Below, piece by piece: positions 35,670 to 48,600 of a stretch of 64,000 bases of DNA. The notes beneath the pieces were generated by a model. It did no database searches, was not told where the DNA came from, and worked only from the letters and a program-made list of their open reading frames with translations. Source of the stretch: Isoetes taiwanensis. Its lineage: Eukaryota > Streptophyta > Lycopodiopsida > Isoetales > Isoetaceae. The number at the start of each line of letters is the position of its first letter. Position 1 is the first letter of the stretch. The translations under genes were made by a program, and so were the position numbers. The DNA is taken from assembly GCA_021234155.1 (NCBI GenBank), contig JAJEKV010000066.1, positions 1,981,320 through 2,045,319 on the forward strand. Direction: 5' to 3'.

Positions 35670-35990
35670 CCGTATAACCCATCACCGTACTTGCTCCAAT
35701 TCAAACTGAATATTCCCGGGCAGCGGAAACCATATAAAGTGGAGACGGCTAAGTTACTGACGAGGTTAAACCGTACCGCGATACCAGATAGCTTTAGGTA
35801 TAACCCACCATCAAGTTCGCTCCACCAAGTATTGCATTATATCTCCATGTGGGATGATAATGCACTACGATATAGAAAAAGAAGGACAAGCAAAGTTAAT
35901 GATCGTAGAGTTATAACCTCCTCACTGCGATGTTCGCATAGCGAGGGTATGTAACCCACCACCGTACTTGCTCCAATTGTATTTGGGAAT
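35670..35990. repeat. Imperfect ~140-bp repeats, three partial copies
   Basis: The phrases tataacccatcaccgtacttgctccaa (35671), tataacccaccatcaagttcgctcca (35800) and gtaacccaccaccgtacttgctccaa (35949), described by their shared core acttgctcca/agttcgctcca, recur at intervals of about 130-150 bp and are followed by related text (catataaagtggagacgg). Confidence 0.65.
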
Positions 35991-36837
35991 ATCTTTGTGG
36001 TGACAAAAGACATTGTTGAGACGAAGGATATACCAATAATAGTTGTTGTGATATGATAGCTCCAATAAGAAAAAAAAAATAGAGCTATCTAAGCTATGGG
36101 GAATCCTTCACGTCATGACCGAGCCCGATCCCCGGCTGCTATAGGGGAATCCTCGCCGAAAATCGTGGCACGGTATTCCTACACGGTTTTGATCTCGCAA
36201 TGAAAATGCAAGATGCCACAACGTAATCTTAACTACATGGAAAGCTGGAATGGCAACAAATACGATTATGTCGCTTCATCAAAAATCGCCGATCAAAACC
36301 CTCGCTGATGAAAAACGCGAAGATGGATGCCGATGGATGCCGCCAACACCGCATTGTTGGAAAACGTGGGAAGAAAATGGGCTGAAAGAGGGCTATAGTA
36401 TGGAAGGCGTAAAACCGTGGCCTCCTAAAGCGGGTTAAATTCATGCCCCTCATTCTAAGCTACTAAGCAAAAAGGGGAAGAAATGCGCTCTATAAACTCG
36501 ACAAAATATTGCAGTAATTGGCCTACCTCGATAATACATTAACATTTTGGGAGGCCCCATCCTCTTTTAAGGCCCGCCTCTCTCGTATGAAAACGTATAT
36601 GGAGGGGGTACCAAAACCTCACATAGCCGCCAGTAGTTTCACATTAGTAAAACCCTAAGGCTCAAAACCTTGTTGTTGCGCCTTCCTCTACGCTAGTTAG
36701 CGTATTGTGCCTGGCCAAAGTGGCCCCTTATCTCGAAGGCTAGCCTATCCAGGTGTCAAAAAATGTGAGTGGTTAGGGTTATGGCTTAAGCGGTCCTCTC
36801 AAAAATTCGGATGGGTCAGTTCTTGCAATCAAGGTCG

Positions 36838-37228
36838 CTCAGGTTAGAGCAGAAGATGCTCCACAAAGGTATGGATTGACGACTTATGATGTCTACAAAA
36901 ATAAATCAGAGTTTTGTTAGCTCTATTTAATGTAGCTCTATTTCAGCCTTAATCAAGATCATATTCAAGATCGTAGTTCCCGGCATCACAAGTGATAATT
37001 TGAGTTAATGTGGGCTTAACTCATGATCTAGAATAGACCGTTTTCAAAATTCAATGACCGTTTTGACCGTCGCCTAGGTTAGATTAGAAGATGCCCACAA
37101 AGGTATGGATCGTCGTCTATGGTTAGGCCTCAGAAGTTCCACCTAGCTTCTATTTACCGTAGCTTTACCCAGCCTTTAATTAAGATCATATTCATGATTA
37201 TGTAGTTCCCGGCATCATAGAATAATGA
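36838..37228. repeat. Direct duplication, ~235-bp period
   Basis: Copy 1 (about 36838-37000) and copy 2 (about 37075-37228) share aggttaga, agaagatgc, cacaaaggtatggat, ttaagatcatattca/aatcaagatcatattca and gtagttcccggcatca in order. It is non-coding. Confidence 0.8.
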
Positions 37229-37299
37229 CGTCCTTGGCATTTGAGACGAGTTACCCCTGCCATGCCATTTGCATTTCGGGTTCCTCACTTTACCCATTA

Positions 37300-40260
37300 C
37301 GTCTATTTGCCAGAGTTTGCTCCATAATCTCGTGCAAGTTGGATGTTTAGATGTGGTGGGGCAGTTCTAGCTGCAAAGGCATAAAAGTAATGCATTCTTT
37401 AGTAGAAAACCTCCACACATGATTAAAAGTTTTGTCTGATGAACAGGGCTCTAATGATAATTCTTTGACTATTTTACATTAATTATTGGAATTTGAAAGA
37501 CCAAAACGTTCCCTTTGCTAAGGGATGTAGGACAATACGGTAGTCAATCCACATTTTGATCTACGTACCTTGCTATTGATGTGGCGAACCAAAATTTACA
37601 GAAAATGCAGCATTCTGTATCTCTAATGTGGTCACTGGCCGCCTCCTTCAGCCTGCCATTTCCTTCCTAGGTTTATCTTAATCAACTATTAGCAGCACAT
37701 AATGTTGCAAACTGGTAAAGAAATCTATATGTGCTGGCAATGATCAATTCTTGGTTCGTTTTGAGGTTATGGACTCTTCATATTGCTTTGTAAGCCTCCT
37801 ATCTTTCTTCTTGGATTATAGGTTCGTGATTATACTCAGTATAACAGGGTACCTCTGCATAGGCATCCTCTAAACTAGTGGCTAGATGGAGTATTATAGT
37901 TTGGCAGCTTCCCCACCTGCGCAATTGCATCAGAATATATTTTGTCATGTTTAGGGCTGTGCATATACTACATTCCAAACTTAATCGTTCCTGCAATAGA
38001 ATTGTCAATTCCTCTTTGGAATAAAGCCAACCATCCATTTGGCGCATATTTAATTTGTTTGTTTGAAATTATTTTCTCGGTTTAGCTTAGGGTGATTTAT
38101 GAAGCTGAATTATGTTGAAAATTAGTTGCTTGTGTCCTTCAAGAAAGTCTTGTCGCTTTCAACTTCAAGAAAAAGTCCTGTAGTGGACCCTCAGCCTGCC
38201 GTGAATCTGCTGTAGTCTTGTCCGCTAATCCTCTCTTCAGATTTGTTTGGTGGCAAATGCCTAACTATCTAGTTTCTTCTTTATTGTAACCTCTACTCTT
38301 TAAGGTACTTGTTTGAGGATTTCTTTATTAGCTTATAGGACCTTATATCGTACGATAGGTTTCTGGTATAGCAGCCCATTTGGCTGGAAGGATTATCTCC
38401 TAAGGGTCTTTATTCCATTTAAAATGGAAACCTTGCTGGAGTTCTACCGTAAGTGCTTTTCGTTTCTATTTACAGGTTATAAATTTCCATAAAAACTCTA
38501 TTTTACTTTGTATCAAAGGCATGACTATGAAGAATCATTATACTTTTTAGACAAATGAAACAAAGCAAACAATTGTTAGGACTGCTAAGAACATCCACAT
38601 CCGCATTTAATCTCTTTGGTGCTTATGACGAGCAGGTTTGGCGAATGCATCATATTTTTGCTTGAATGTTTAAGCATGAACGCGAAGGGAAGGACTCGCA
38701 GGAGAAGGAGGACCCTGAGGAAGCATTATGCCCTTAGAAACTTCTCAGAGGAAGCAAAGGATCATAGATGGCAGAGGGGAGTGCTATTCTATCAGGGTTC
38801 AGAGGGGCTCACGTCCAATGCCTGGAGGCATTTGAAATTGACTAACTAATTGGTGTGTAACCTGTCAAGCAGAAGGCTACTCAAAATTTCCAGAGAATTT
38901 TAGTTCAACTGCCGGGTTCGAACTCCTCCTCTTGTGTTTTCCTCATTATTACATAGTTTAGCACATTGGTTGTTCTTACTTGAAAAACTGGCCATTGAAA
39001 CCAATATCGCGACTTAAATCTGAAATTTAGTAAGAAAAGAAACCACATCTTACTAGCAGATTTTAAAAATTCTGCTTTAAATAAATCCATGATATATGAT
39101 GAAAAACAACAAAAATTTGAGGCCCAGTACAAGCGCATAGCAATAACTACATACAGTCCCAGATATGGTGTTTTGCTTGCAATAACACCGTTTACTGGAA
39201 AGCAATGGTACAGATTTCATGTAGATGAGACTGGAGATGCTGGTTTCTAGTGGCAGAGAGGATAAGCTGCTACTCAGTAGTACAGAAACGGGTCGAGAGA
39301 AACGGCTCTCACATACAGTCCAACAATGCAATGAGAACATCAATGTTTTGTGAGGGAGATGTCTAAAGATTACTTACATTTAACTTCTTAGCTTGTCTCG
39401 CTGGAAGTTATGACGATGCATATTGCTTTTTGCAGAACTTGAGCATGGAGCTTACCTTGCTATTGCTGAAAGTTTAACGAAAAACTTAAGAGTAAGAAGT
39501 AAGAATTCATTGGTCCTAGGGGTTTAATTCTAGCGTTATCATTGTTTTGATTCTATGTTACAAGATTATCTCTTTAGGACTAATTAGCAGATCATTGCAG
39601 ATGCATGCTTTCACTTTTAAGCAGAGCATGGCAAATAGATGAAGTCGAGGGCTTTCTAATAAAAAATACCAATAGAGCCTCGGATTTGGTGAGTTACTGA
39701 ATTCTGGGGTGTTCTGGAGTGTTAGGAGAAAAATGCACATTAGATCATATGCTTGATGAATTTCTGGGCAGATAAAACAATTTTATGAATTAGTTGGAGT
39801 CTCTATGATGCGTTGATTCAGTCAATTAACCATCATCTTCAGGAAGCCAAAAGTTGTTGGTTGCTTATGGAAGTCAGGCTTTAAACAAGCCACTTTTGAA
39901 GGGAATGGCTTGACATTCTATCTCGAGGAAAAAAATATGTTGTCTGGGGGCATGGGTTCAATCCAATCTTCCTTTTTAGGGTGCCTTTACTGCAGCTGTT
40001 TTTGAATCCACTTTTCACACAGCCGCACATAATGTATCTAACCCTACCCGCAAAACCCATTCCATAATGGTTTTAGACTTCAGCTTTTCATACTCTGCTG
40101 ATTGTACTCAATTATATGGTCAGAACTCTTTGTATTTCACCAGGGAACTAGGAGGTATTTACCTGGAGTAACAGATTAAGAAAATCAAGGAACTGTGACA
40201 CCTTCTATGTGGTGTAAGAGAATCTTCCACATGACGGTTCAAGTTATTATCTTCTCACGC
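37300..40260 (+). other. Intron-like DNA with possible orphan exons
   Basis: The texture differs from its surroundings: few CG, frequent CTG/CAG and many pyrimidine-rich stretches before AG. Two segments look exon-like. 39436-39491 is bounded by tttttgcag and gtaagaag and reads LEHGAYLAIAESLTKNLR. 38625-38850 reads AYDEQVWRMHHIFA, then after a stop KHEREGKDSQEKEDPEEAL. I recognise no family for either and cannot link them, so this may be part of an unidentified gene or its relic. Confidence 0.3.
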
Positions 40261-40286
40261 ATCGTCCTGACGGCATCTCGTTACAA

Positions 40287-40332
40287 ATGGGATGCAAGCC
40301 ATCCCATATTTTGATATGCCACCATATCAAAA
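40287..40332. repeat. Two adjacent perfect hairpins
   Basis: atgggatg/catcccat (40287-40294 and 40300-40307, 5-nt loop) and, one base later, ttttgatatg/catatcaaaa (40309-40318 and 40323-40332, 4-nt loop). Both pair perfectly. No coding region is adjacent. Confidence 0.85.
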
Positions 40333-40679
40333 CATATTTTACGTGGTCGACCAAGCACATGGTTCTCACATGCCGATCCTAACATATCCTAAGATACCAG
40401 CATTGAACTACAGAAGAGAATAAATAAAGTATTGAGTCAACTTTGCCAATAAAACTTAAGACCCCAGTTCTAGTATTGCACTTGACTTGAAAGCCTCAGC
40501 ATAGTAGCTATTCTCCTTTAACAATCACCCTCAAATAAATATGATCAATAGCTCACAAGGATTACTACCATCTCTGATCATAACATAAGCACACTTGTAA
40601 CGATGTGGCCTCATAATAGGTTTGAAACATGAGGGTTGTTTTTAGCTAAAATTTCTTTACATCGTGCCGGACATCCCCG

Positions 40680-40755
40680 CTGCTCAATGCTACTGGAAAC
40701 GTTGCTCAATGTTAATTTGAAATGTTGCTCAATGCTAATTTGAAATTAGCTTGCA
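40680..40755. repeat. Short tandem repeat, ~23-bp unit x3
   Basis: The motif ttgctcaatg(t/c)taatttgaaa occurs three times in a row; the first copy is diverged. Confidence 0.85.
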
Positions 40756-41289
40756 TGTCAATTGAGAACATATAGGTTGTTGTGGATGTAAGTTGCCACT
40801 TTCCTCGACATCTTGCAATATTGGCCTTGTTTGGTTATCTTGAAATATTGGCCTTGGTCTTGTTCAACAAGACATGCTTGTGTGTTTGTTATCTTGAGCA
40901 AATGCAATATGTATCCTTGACCCCTAAAAAAAGGGATCTCAGCAAAAGGTGCAACGGTGCGCTCGGGCAATTTTAAGCTCAATTCACTACAAAACGAAAA
41001 GCAGAGTCACATCCATTGATATAATTTTGCTTGGAACGAATCAATTGAATAATTACGAGCAACAAAAGCGTACCGAGGTCATAAAAAGCGTGAAAGTTAA
41101 CGCAGAGTGTTACTTTATACAGTGTTGTTTTAAAAGATATGCCAAGTCAATTTAAATTCACATGAATAGTGTAAGAAAGTGCGTAATGGCGATTTACGTA
41201 GAGATATCAATGAATCAGCGGAAATTCCAGATAAACAAATCCTCATGAGAAAACAAATATAGCTTTGAGCATATATTGGTGACAACGGG

Positions 41290-41445
41290 TGAGTTAAATG
41301 TTCAAAGTAAACGGAAGCACAAGATTTGAACTCTATGCATATAACTATCAAGCCTAATATGACCAAAGAGGTGAGTTCAAAATAAACGAAAAGCACAAGG
41401 ATTTGAACCTATGCATGTAATTATCGCCTAATATGTTTCATTATG
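41290..41445. repeat. Tandem duplication, ~80-bp unit x2
   Basis: Both copies contain gagtt, aaatgttcaaagtaaacg or caaaataaacg, aagcacaa, gatttgaac, tatgcat and cctaatatg in order. Confidence 0.8.
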
Positions 41446-41449
41446 TTGC

Positions 41450-44400
41450 CACGCTTCATGATCATTTTGAAGTTAAGCATAATAATACAATGTTCAACAG
41501 CTTGCCTAGAAACCACCTGGATTCTAAGTGATCATTTGTTGCAACCGGCCAATTTAATGTATTTCAGTAATTTGTAAGGTATGCATCTTGCCAAAATGTA
41601 GCAAAAGGCCTACCGCCAATTCCTCTAAGCAGTATACGAGGGATTTTGTGGCATGCATCTTTGCCAAAAACAAAAAGGCCTATTCATGAAGAACTCAAAA
41701 TGGGTTATGAGGACTCCGAGAGGATTAAAAAGCCGGTTGGCTTTTGTTAATAGAGCAATATCCTTAACATTCTCGCTAACGTTAATATCCTTAAAGTATC
41801 CGGAAGTTACAACTTCTTCCTTCTTCAACGAGACCCAAATTCTTCAAGTAACATATGCCTTCAATACCAACTGCGGGCCATCACAACAAAAGCAGCATTG
41901 GGATTGGTGAGAAGGCTAGCACTCAAAACTCTCTAAAAGAATAAAAGATTGCAATATGATCACGGAATCGTGAATTATTATGGATTACGACATATACATA
42001 ACTAGAGAGGGTTTCATCAAACGCTTGCGTGTTTCAAATTCACTTCCTCACCGCAGAGCCTAGCGAGAGTTTCAAGAAATTTGTTACAAGGCTAGATTAT
42101 AACCACAAGAAACTAGTAAAATTGAAGGAAAAACTAGGTAGAGACTCCGAAATGCTTTTATTAGGGTAAACTTATCACCAATCTTGTAGATGCAAAGACT
42201 TTTCAATCTTTTGGATGAGAGTGAGCGTAATGAGAACGTGAATAATGACAAATTAGAGATGGAGGAGGCTAACAAAAGATAGACGAGAGAGGTGGCAACA
42301 CTTGGTCGAGCTTTCTATTAATCTTAAAGGCAAGGGACAAGTTCATTCTTTTCAAATATGACCCAATGGAATGCATATTTGATTAAGTTCGCGGGTTTAA
42401 TTGGTAAAGACAACATCTCGCTAAATAAAACTATAGCCGGTTAGAGGAAGAAAATGGGAGCAATATGCCGCAAGATATATGAAAGCTAGAATTTCTTGCC
42501 AATACAAAGAACATTAATCAGAGGTTTCCAAGATGACACTCTTCATTATCATGGCCTAATCTCAAATTTCTTTGAATGCTATTACAATTAACACTACCAA
42601 AAAATATTAGCCCGCAAAGAATTAAATATTAAATACTTCCGAAATAGTAGGCGGCATTCTTCGCCTTTAGACAAATAAAATAGAAAAATAAAACACATCC
42701 GTATCAGACCATCCAATGCGTGCTCTCACTTGCTTTGAATGGTTCATAGCCAACTTAAATCCTCAAGAATCACTCATCACTTTAAAAGTGGTGTAACTCG
42801 ACGCTTTAAAAGCCAGGATGTATCTCTATAAGTGCATGAGGTGTCACCATCTTGTCGCGATTTTGCATGCCTCTCGCTAATCGCGGTTAAACTCAAACAT
42901 CGGGACCATAAAAATAGTTGTGAATCTCTTTGGAAGACATGCATTTGCAGCCATAATGGAGGAAGAACAATGGGATGGGAGAGGATAGTGGAAAAGCCTT
43001 AAAAGAATAACGAAGATAGTGAGGAAAAAATTCACATTGTAGTTAGATGAAATGGGCAAGGCCCAAAAACATTGCTCGACTATCCCCGAGCATGTAAACG
43101 CCATGTCGGATATGAAAAGAAAAGGATTGATAGAAACATAATATGAAGAGCTAATCATAACACATTTAGAGAAACCCCTCAAGTCACTATCCGCTGACTA
43201 CAAATGCTTGGAAGGCCATAAATTTCCAAAAGGGAAACATAAAAAATACAAAATACTCATAATGCAATCCAAAAAGGAGCATAGATTGCCACAATAAATG
43301 AGGTACTATATGTCATCTATCATCATATGTATTGTTACAAGAGCTATACATATTATCTTCAAAGAAAGATGACAAATTTTTACTTCAAAATGGAATGCAA
43401 AATGCCTCAAACTCAAACATGTTCCAAGCCAGCCTATGGGATTTGTACGTAGTAAGTTAGAACATGTGTCACCATGATTGATACCGCCAGAAAGAGTAAA
43501 GAAGAAACGAAGTTGGTGGTTTTAAAGTGCTAACAAAGACAAATGAGCTCATTTAATGCCGAAGGGCTCTACTTAATGCCGCTTTTAGAGCCACTTTTCT
43601 ATTATAAAGAAAGTAGAATCGAGCATAAATGAAGGCCTTGAGAAACACATACCTATCCATGATCAAAGGATTCTTAGCACCACTTTGCCTTGGGAAAATA
43701 TTGTTGCTCTTAAGAATCGCCATTTCGCTATCGAAAATTCCCTTTGCTTATTTGAGTGTTTCTACCATGCAAAAATGTATCGACTAACCTCTTCCCACTA
43801 TTGAACGTGATCCATTTTCTCGCTTGAAACGTATCGAGCACCTAAATATTAATATGAGACCTGCCTAAGACCAACATTCAAACACAAGGAAGATCTAAAC
43901 AAAGATTATTTGCCCGCTAACCTATCCCAATACTATGGATAATGACATAAATCGCTGGCAATAGAAATCGCTGGTCAATGCCATGGCAAGGAAAACACCT
44001 GAGACAAATATGGCGCTATATGAATTGGCAAGTTGCACAAGATGGAAAAGCATTTTGGGGTTAGGGCTACGCTCACCAACCCAGACGGCTCATTATTTTT
44101 CTCAACTCGCCCCTTCCCTGATCAAGATTCGCGACTGTGTGAACGCCCACATCAAATTTTAAGACACATAGATAGCATAGTTTTCGTGATAAGATGATAA
44201 TCGCTTTAAGAAGAAAAATTGGGAGGGGAGGGCAAGTTGCAAAGGTTCTATGAATGGACTAGCATACAGAAGGTTCAAGAAAATGTCGCGGATTCAAATG
44301 ACTAGTTAGACTCGCAATTACTTCAAAAGTTCAATTTATTATTTGTATGAGCATTGGAGCTTAAAGTTTGTAGCACTAAGACCGCCTAACATCTATTAGT

Positions 44401-45220
44401 TATTAGATGCTTTTATTCGAAAATCTCGTCTTCAAATTGTATCCATTGATGTCTATAATATTCCCATGTAGATTCCCTCGCACGCGCATTCACCATCCAC
44501 TAAATCCATGATGGGGTCAAACTCCCTTTCCACCTCAAGATATGATTATCCAACCATTGCCGCAAGTCAATATGAAATTCAACTAAGTCCTCATTACATT
44601 AACATTGGAAGCAAGATAGGAACAGCTTTGCCATAGCACTTTCTATGATTTGAACCACTCCGCCACAAGAGGCGTGAGAGCATGAAGATGTTGGATTATC
44701 ATATGCATAAGCACGAACACATATGCCTAATATTACCAAGAGTGGCAAGTAGAAGCAAATGTAAGGAAATGGCAAGTCGGGAGATATGAAGAGGATCGCA
44801 GAATTCTTACCCGTGCAAATTAACACTGCTGACGGTTTCTCCGAAATTGCCAACTTCGCGTGAATTCTCGTATGAAGATGAAGCTGCTTCGACAGAAAGA
44901 TCATGTCACAAAACATCGCTTATAGCTTAGCTAAACTTCGTGAAATGGCATTAAAGAAAGACTGCCATGAACCATAACGTAGATCGTTAGCACACTACTG
45001 CTACCGCGACAAACAAGTTTAAAGAAATGACATAAAAATAATTCCATATAACATGTCTCACAGAAGTACCGTGAACAAAAACAAATGACATAAAATAATT
45101 CCATTACATATCCCAGAATCTTAACTTTACAACATCCGCAAGTTACTATTTGTGTAATAAACCAACAAAGTAGAACGAAGTAATGGAACCAAGCAACCAA
45201 ATTCACATTTATTCACATGT
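41450..45220. other. Decayed repeat-like DNA, no gene recognised
   Basis: No frame longer than about 105 residues and none with a recognisable domain. A short repeat around atgcatctttgccaaaa occurs at about 41583 and 41654. The CG-containing, CAG/CTG-poor texture resembles other decayed elements in the window. Confidence 0.45.
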
Positions 45221-45224
45221 CTAC

Positions 45225-45640
45225 TTCTGAATATATGATATATGACACAACTATGATATATAGCAACAAGGAGTAAAATGACACATGACAAATGATACAT
45301 GACACAACCATGATGTATAGCAATATTTCTAGTAGTATATGATAATGCGACAATGACAAGTGACAATGCCCATGATATATAGCAATACTTGTAAGAGTAT
45401 ATGACAATAATTTACAATGACACGCGGACACAAGCATGATATATAAAATCTTCAGCATTATATATTATGTAAACACAATCATGTTATTAAAATGACACAC
45501 TTGCAATCATGACACTTTGCAAAGCGTTGTATGACATGTGACAATAACTATAGCAACACTTCATGACAAGTGAGACTACTGAGACAGCTAAACGTGACAT
45601 TTGACATATGTCACAAAGCTCTCAACATAAGAGACATAAA
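45225..45640. repeat. Minisatellite built on atgatatatagcaa and atgacaa/acatgaca
   Basis: Units of roughly 60-80 bp contain catgatatatagcaata and tgacaatgacaagtgacaa variants; catgatatata-like cores recur near 45251, 45310, 45372 and 45435. Copy boundaries are blurred by divergence. Minus-strand frames over it read as hydrophobic repeats and are not genes. Confidence 0.8.
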
Positions 45641-48600
45641 AGTAAGTAGCAATATGACATAAGGCATGCCACATTTTTAAATTATATAATTGGAATGAGA
45701 TTTTACTGTTGTTTGTTATATGTACCATGACAAGTGCATTTAATGTTACTTTATTGCACTGGTAGCTTCACATTGTGCTTTAAGGCTTTAAACTTCACAT
45801 CTTTGTTAGTTTTAATAGTTTTAAAGCTTAACTCATTTCACACCTCATGAAAAGCATTTAATCACCGGATTGCTTATATGGATCGTTATGTTTGCCAAGC
45901 TTGACGTGGCTCTTCCTTACCATTTCTGATTCCAAAGTAGTATTCGTTAGTCGAATTTGCTCGCTAGGAAAGAGAATGCATCTTTGGTTCCGCATGGATA
46001 TAAGTATGTGATCGCGGTACTTCAAGCAGAGTGGTTGTCACTCCGCCTCAGAACAATGGATGCACATGAAGAGAAGCAAGTCAACTGAGCCGACTTGGAA
46101 GGTTAGTTTAAATAAATAAAACAGGTATATCCGCACAAACAAAAATGTGGCAGATTTAATTTTGCTTCTAGTTGAAAAGCTCAATCACAACGTTGCACAT
46201 GAAGCCCTAGCTTCGATTGGGCCCTCGTTAAACGATATCTTGTATATAAATATCATGGGGCAATGCCCAAGGGATATAACGATAAGGAAATTACCGCAGC
46301 TTTGCACCTATTACTGAAAATAGGATTAACTAGATATATGTATCATATTCCCCGATCTTTTTCGTGAGAGAAAAAAGACTCGAAAATATGATCATGAAAA
46401 TTCCTGCTCATGCTCTATTTATGAGAACTTTGATTATGAGAACTTTTCAATTATGTGTGAAAAGCCTTTCTTGTCTTGAATATTTATGTTTTACATCTTT
46501 TGAACCTCCAATAGATACTACCATGGACTCTATACTTGTGGAATGGAAGTTGAGATCAAGGAACAAAATGCCACAAAAGATGTTTTGTCCGACGGGGAGT
46601 TCAAGGCTATGCATACGAAGACATTGCATTTTGACAAAGCTGACATCCTCTCTAAAAAGCACATAGGATGAGAGAAACCTTTTACAACATAACACCGCAG
46701 ATGTTTTATCTTATCAAGGCGTTCAATTAATGGCATGTATGAGCGATTAATCTCATTAACCAAAGGTAGATGGGAGATGAAAGTGGATTTTAAGATATCC
46801 TTTATCACAATGAACACAAGAAGAACCAGGAAAATCCGCAGTAGGGAAAGATGGTTCATGACATGTTGTTCCAATGATTATGAACTCTTCAAGGAGGCCA
46901 TGCATGGTTTCTCTGTCCGGCTTTCATTGTCATGAAGCTGCAGTATTATACGCAAATGATTGCTTCATCATGATTTGGGATCTTATTACAAATTATATGG
47001 ACTATTCTAGGTTATCATCGGGAAGTGGTTGGTACATGTAAGAAATCAGGGATGGATCTGCCGGGGGTATCATCCCCAGTTTGGCCTTTGTTTCAAAGTG
47101 AATTGCTCTATCAATCGGTGCCATCGATCATGTGCAACAGCTTCGGAGCGTGTGCACACTATACAAGTCCTTTTTTATCCCTCATATTTTCAACTACCAT
47201 GATTTGAAAATAAGGACAGCAAATTGCATGGGATTGCTCTAGGTAGTCGAATTTGTGCATGGTACATGTTAGAAATCGAGGATAGCACCACTCAAGCTAC
47301 TCACAGCCCATTTGTTCATGACATATATCTCCGACTATCTCACCATTTGCATCACATCTATGATCTATTTGATTGGCGCTTTGAGACCCAAATCTTGGCT
47401 CTTAATACTAGCTAGAAACCGAGAATGGCTCTCCTGGTCCCGGTGATGCGTGTTAAGTGTTCATTACCGAGGTACCGAATTCATGATTTCGCTTCTTTAA
47501 AATAAGCATATCTATTCCCTCGATGCACTTTCCTTCACGCCAGTTATTCAATGACTACTTAATAAAGAAGATGATGATGAAGATGGATACAATATTAAGC
47601 GAGGAAGAACCTGAACTTGATAGTTGATACGCATTATCGAGGATCCCTCACTCAAGATCCGGATATCGACTTCAATCACTTCAAAAGTTGTCCTATATGC
47701 TAGGCATGAACATGAGATCGGCTATTAGTATGAGGTTTAGTCGGGCTTTTGAAGCAATACGCTTAATAATGTGAATCTTCTAGGAGTTCTTAAAATTTTA
47801 AACGCTTATGATGCCATCATCTCTTCAAAATTTATGCAATTGAAATCACCTAAGTTTCTAAAAGACATTATCTTTAATAAAACGAATGTTTGATAATGAT
47901 CATTTTAATTGTTGAGGTTCAAGGATTGTCAATGAGATGCAAATTTTATGCTAAAATAACCTTTGTCTTCAAGTCGGCTTATCCTTGTGAGATCTAAACG
48001 CAGCTACTTTAGGGTTGTTTCTCTCCTCGAATCTCATATTCATGTGGAAAGTAGCGTTTCTTTGATTTTATCTCTCATAATTTATTGTAAGCTTGTCGTG
48101 AAGTTTTTTATAGAAACTTGTGGTCGAAGCATTAAAACCTTTGTGCACCAAATAAGAAAGTTAAGCAATCCATATAAAAAAAGACAAGATCTAGATTTAA
48201 CATGTGATTGAGACTTTTATGTATGCATATGTTTAGGATGCTTTTCAGCATCGTGGATCGCTTGCTTTACTCATGCATCTAGCCCACAGCTAAGGACAAA
48301 AATAATGTGAATGTCTTTGCTGGTATCATATGAAGAAACTTAACATGATTCTTTATTTTAACCAGCTTTTCTCGCCATCTTTGGTTATAGGAGCTAAATA
48401 TGTTTTTCAGCTTAACCATACAGAGCGGACAAACTAAGGGATGGACCAAATGAATCAAGGAAGTAGGTCATAGATGATTTTGTGCTGAACTTCCTATTAG
48501 AATGAGCCTCACGAAGACCCCTTCAATCTTTCAAGTAAGCTATTATGCTATTTTTCCTTTGATAATAATTTCTTTACAACCTTTTAAATCTTAAGGTTAA

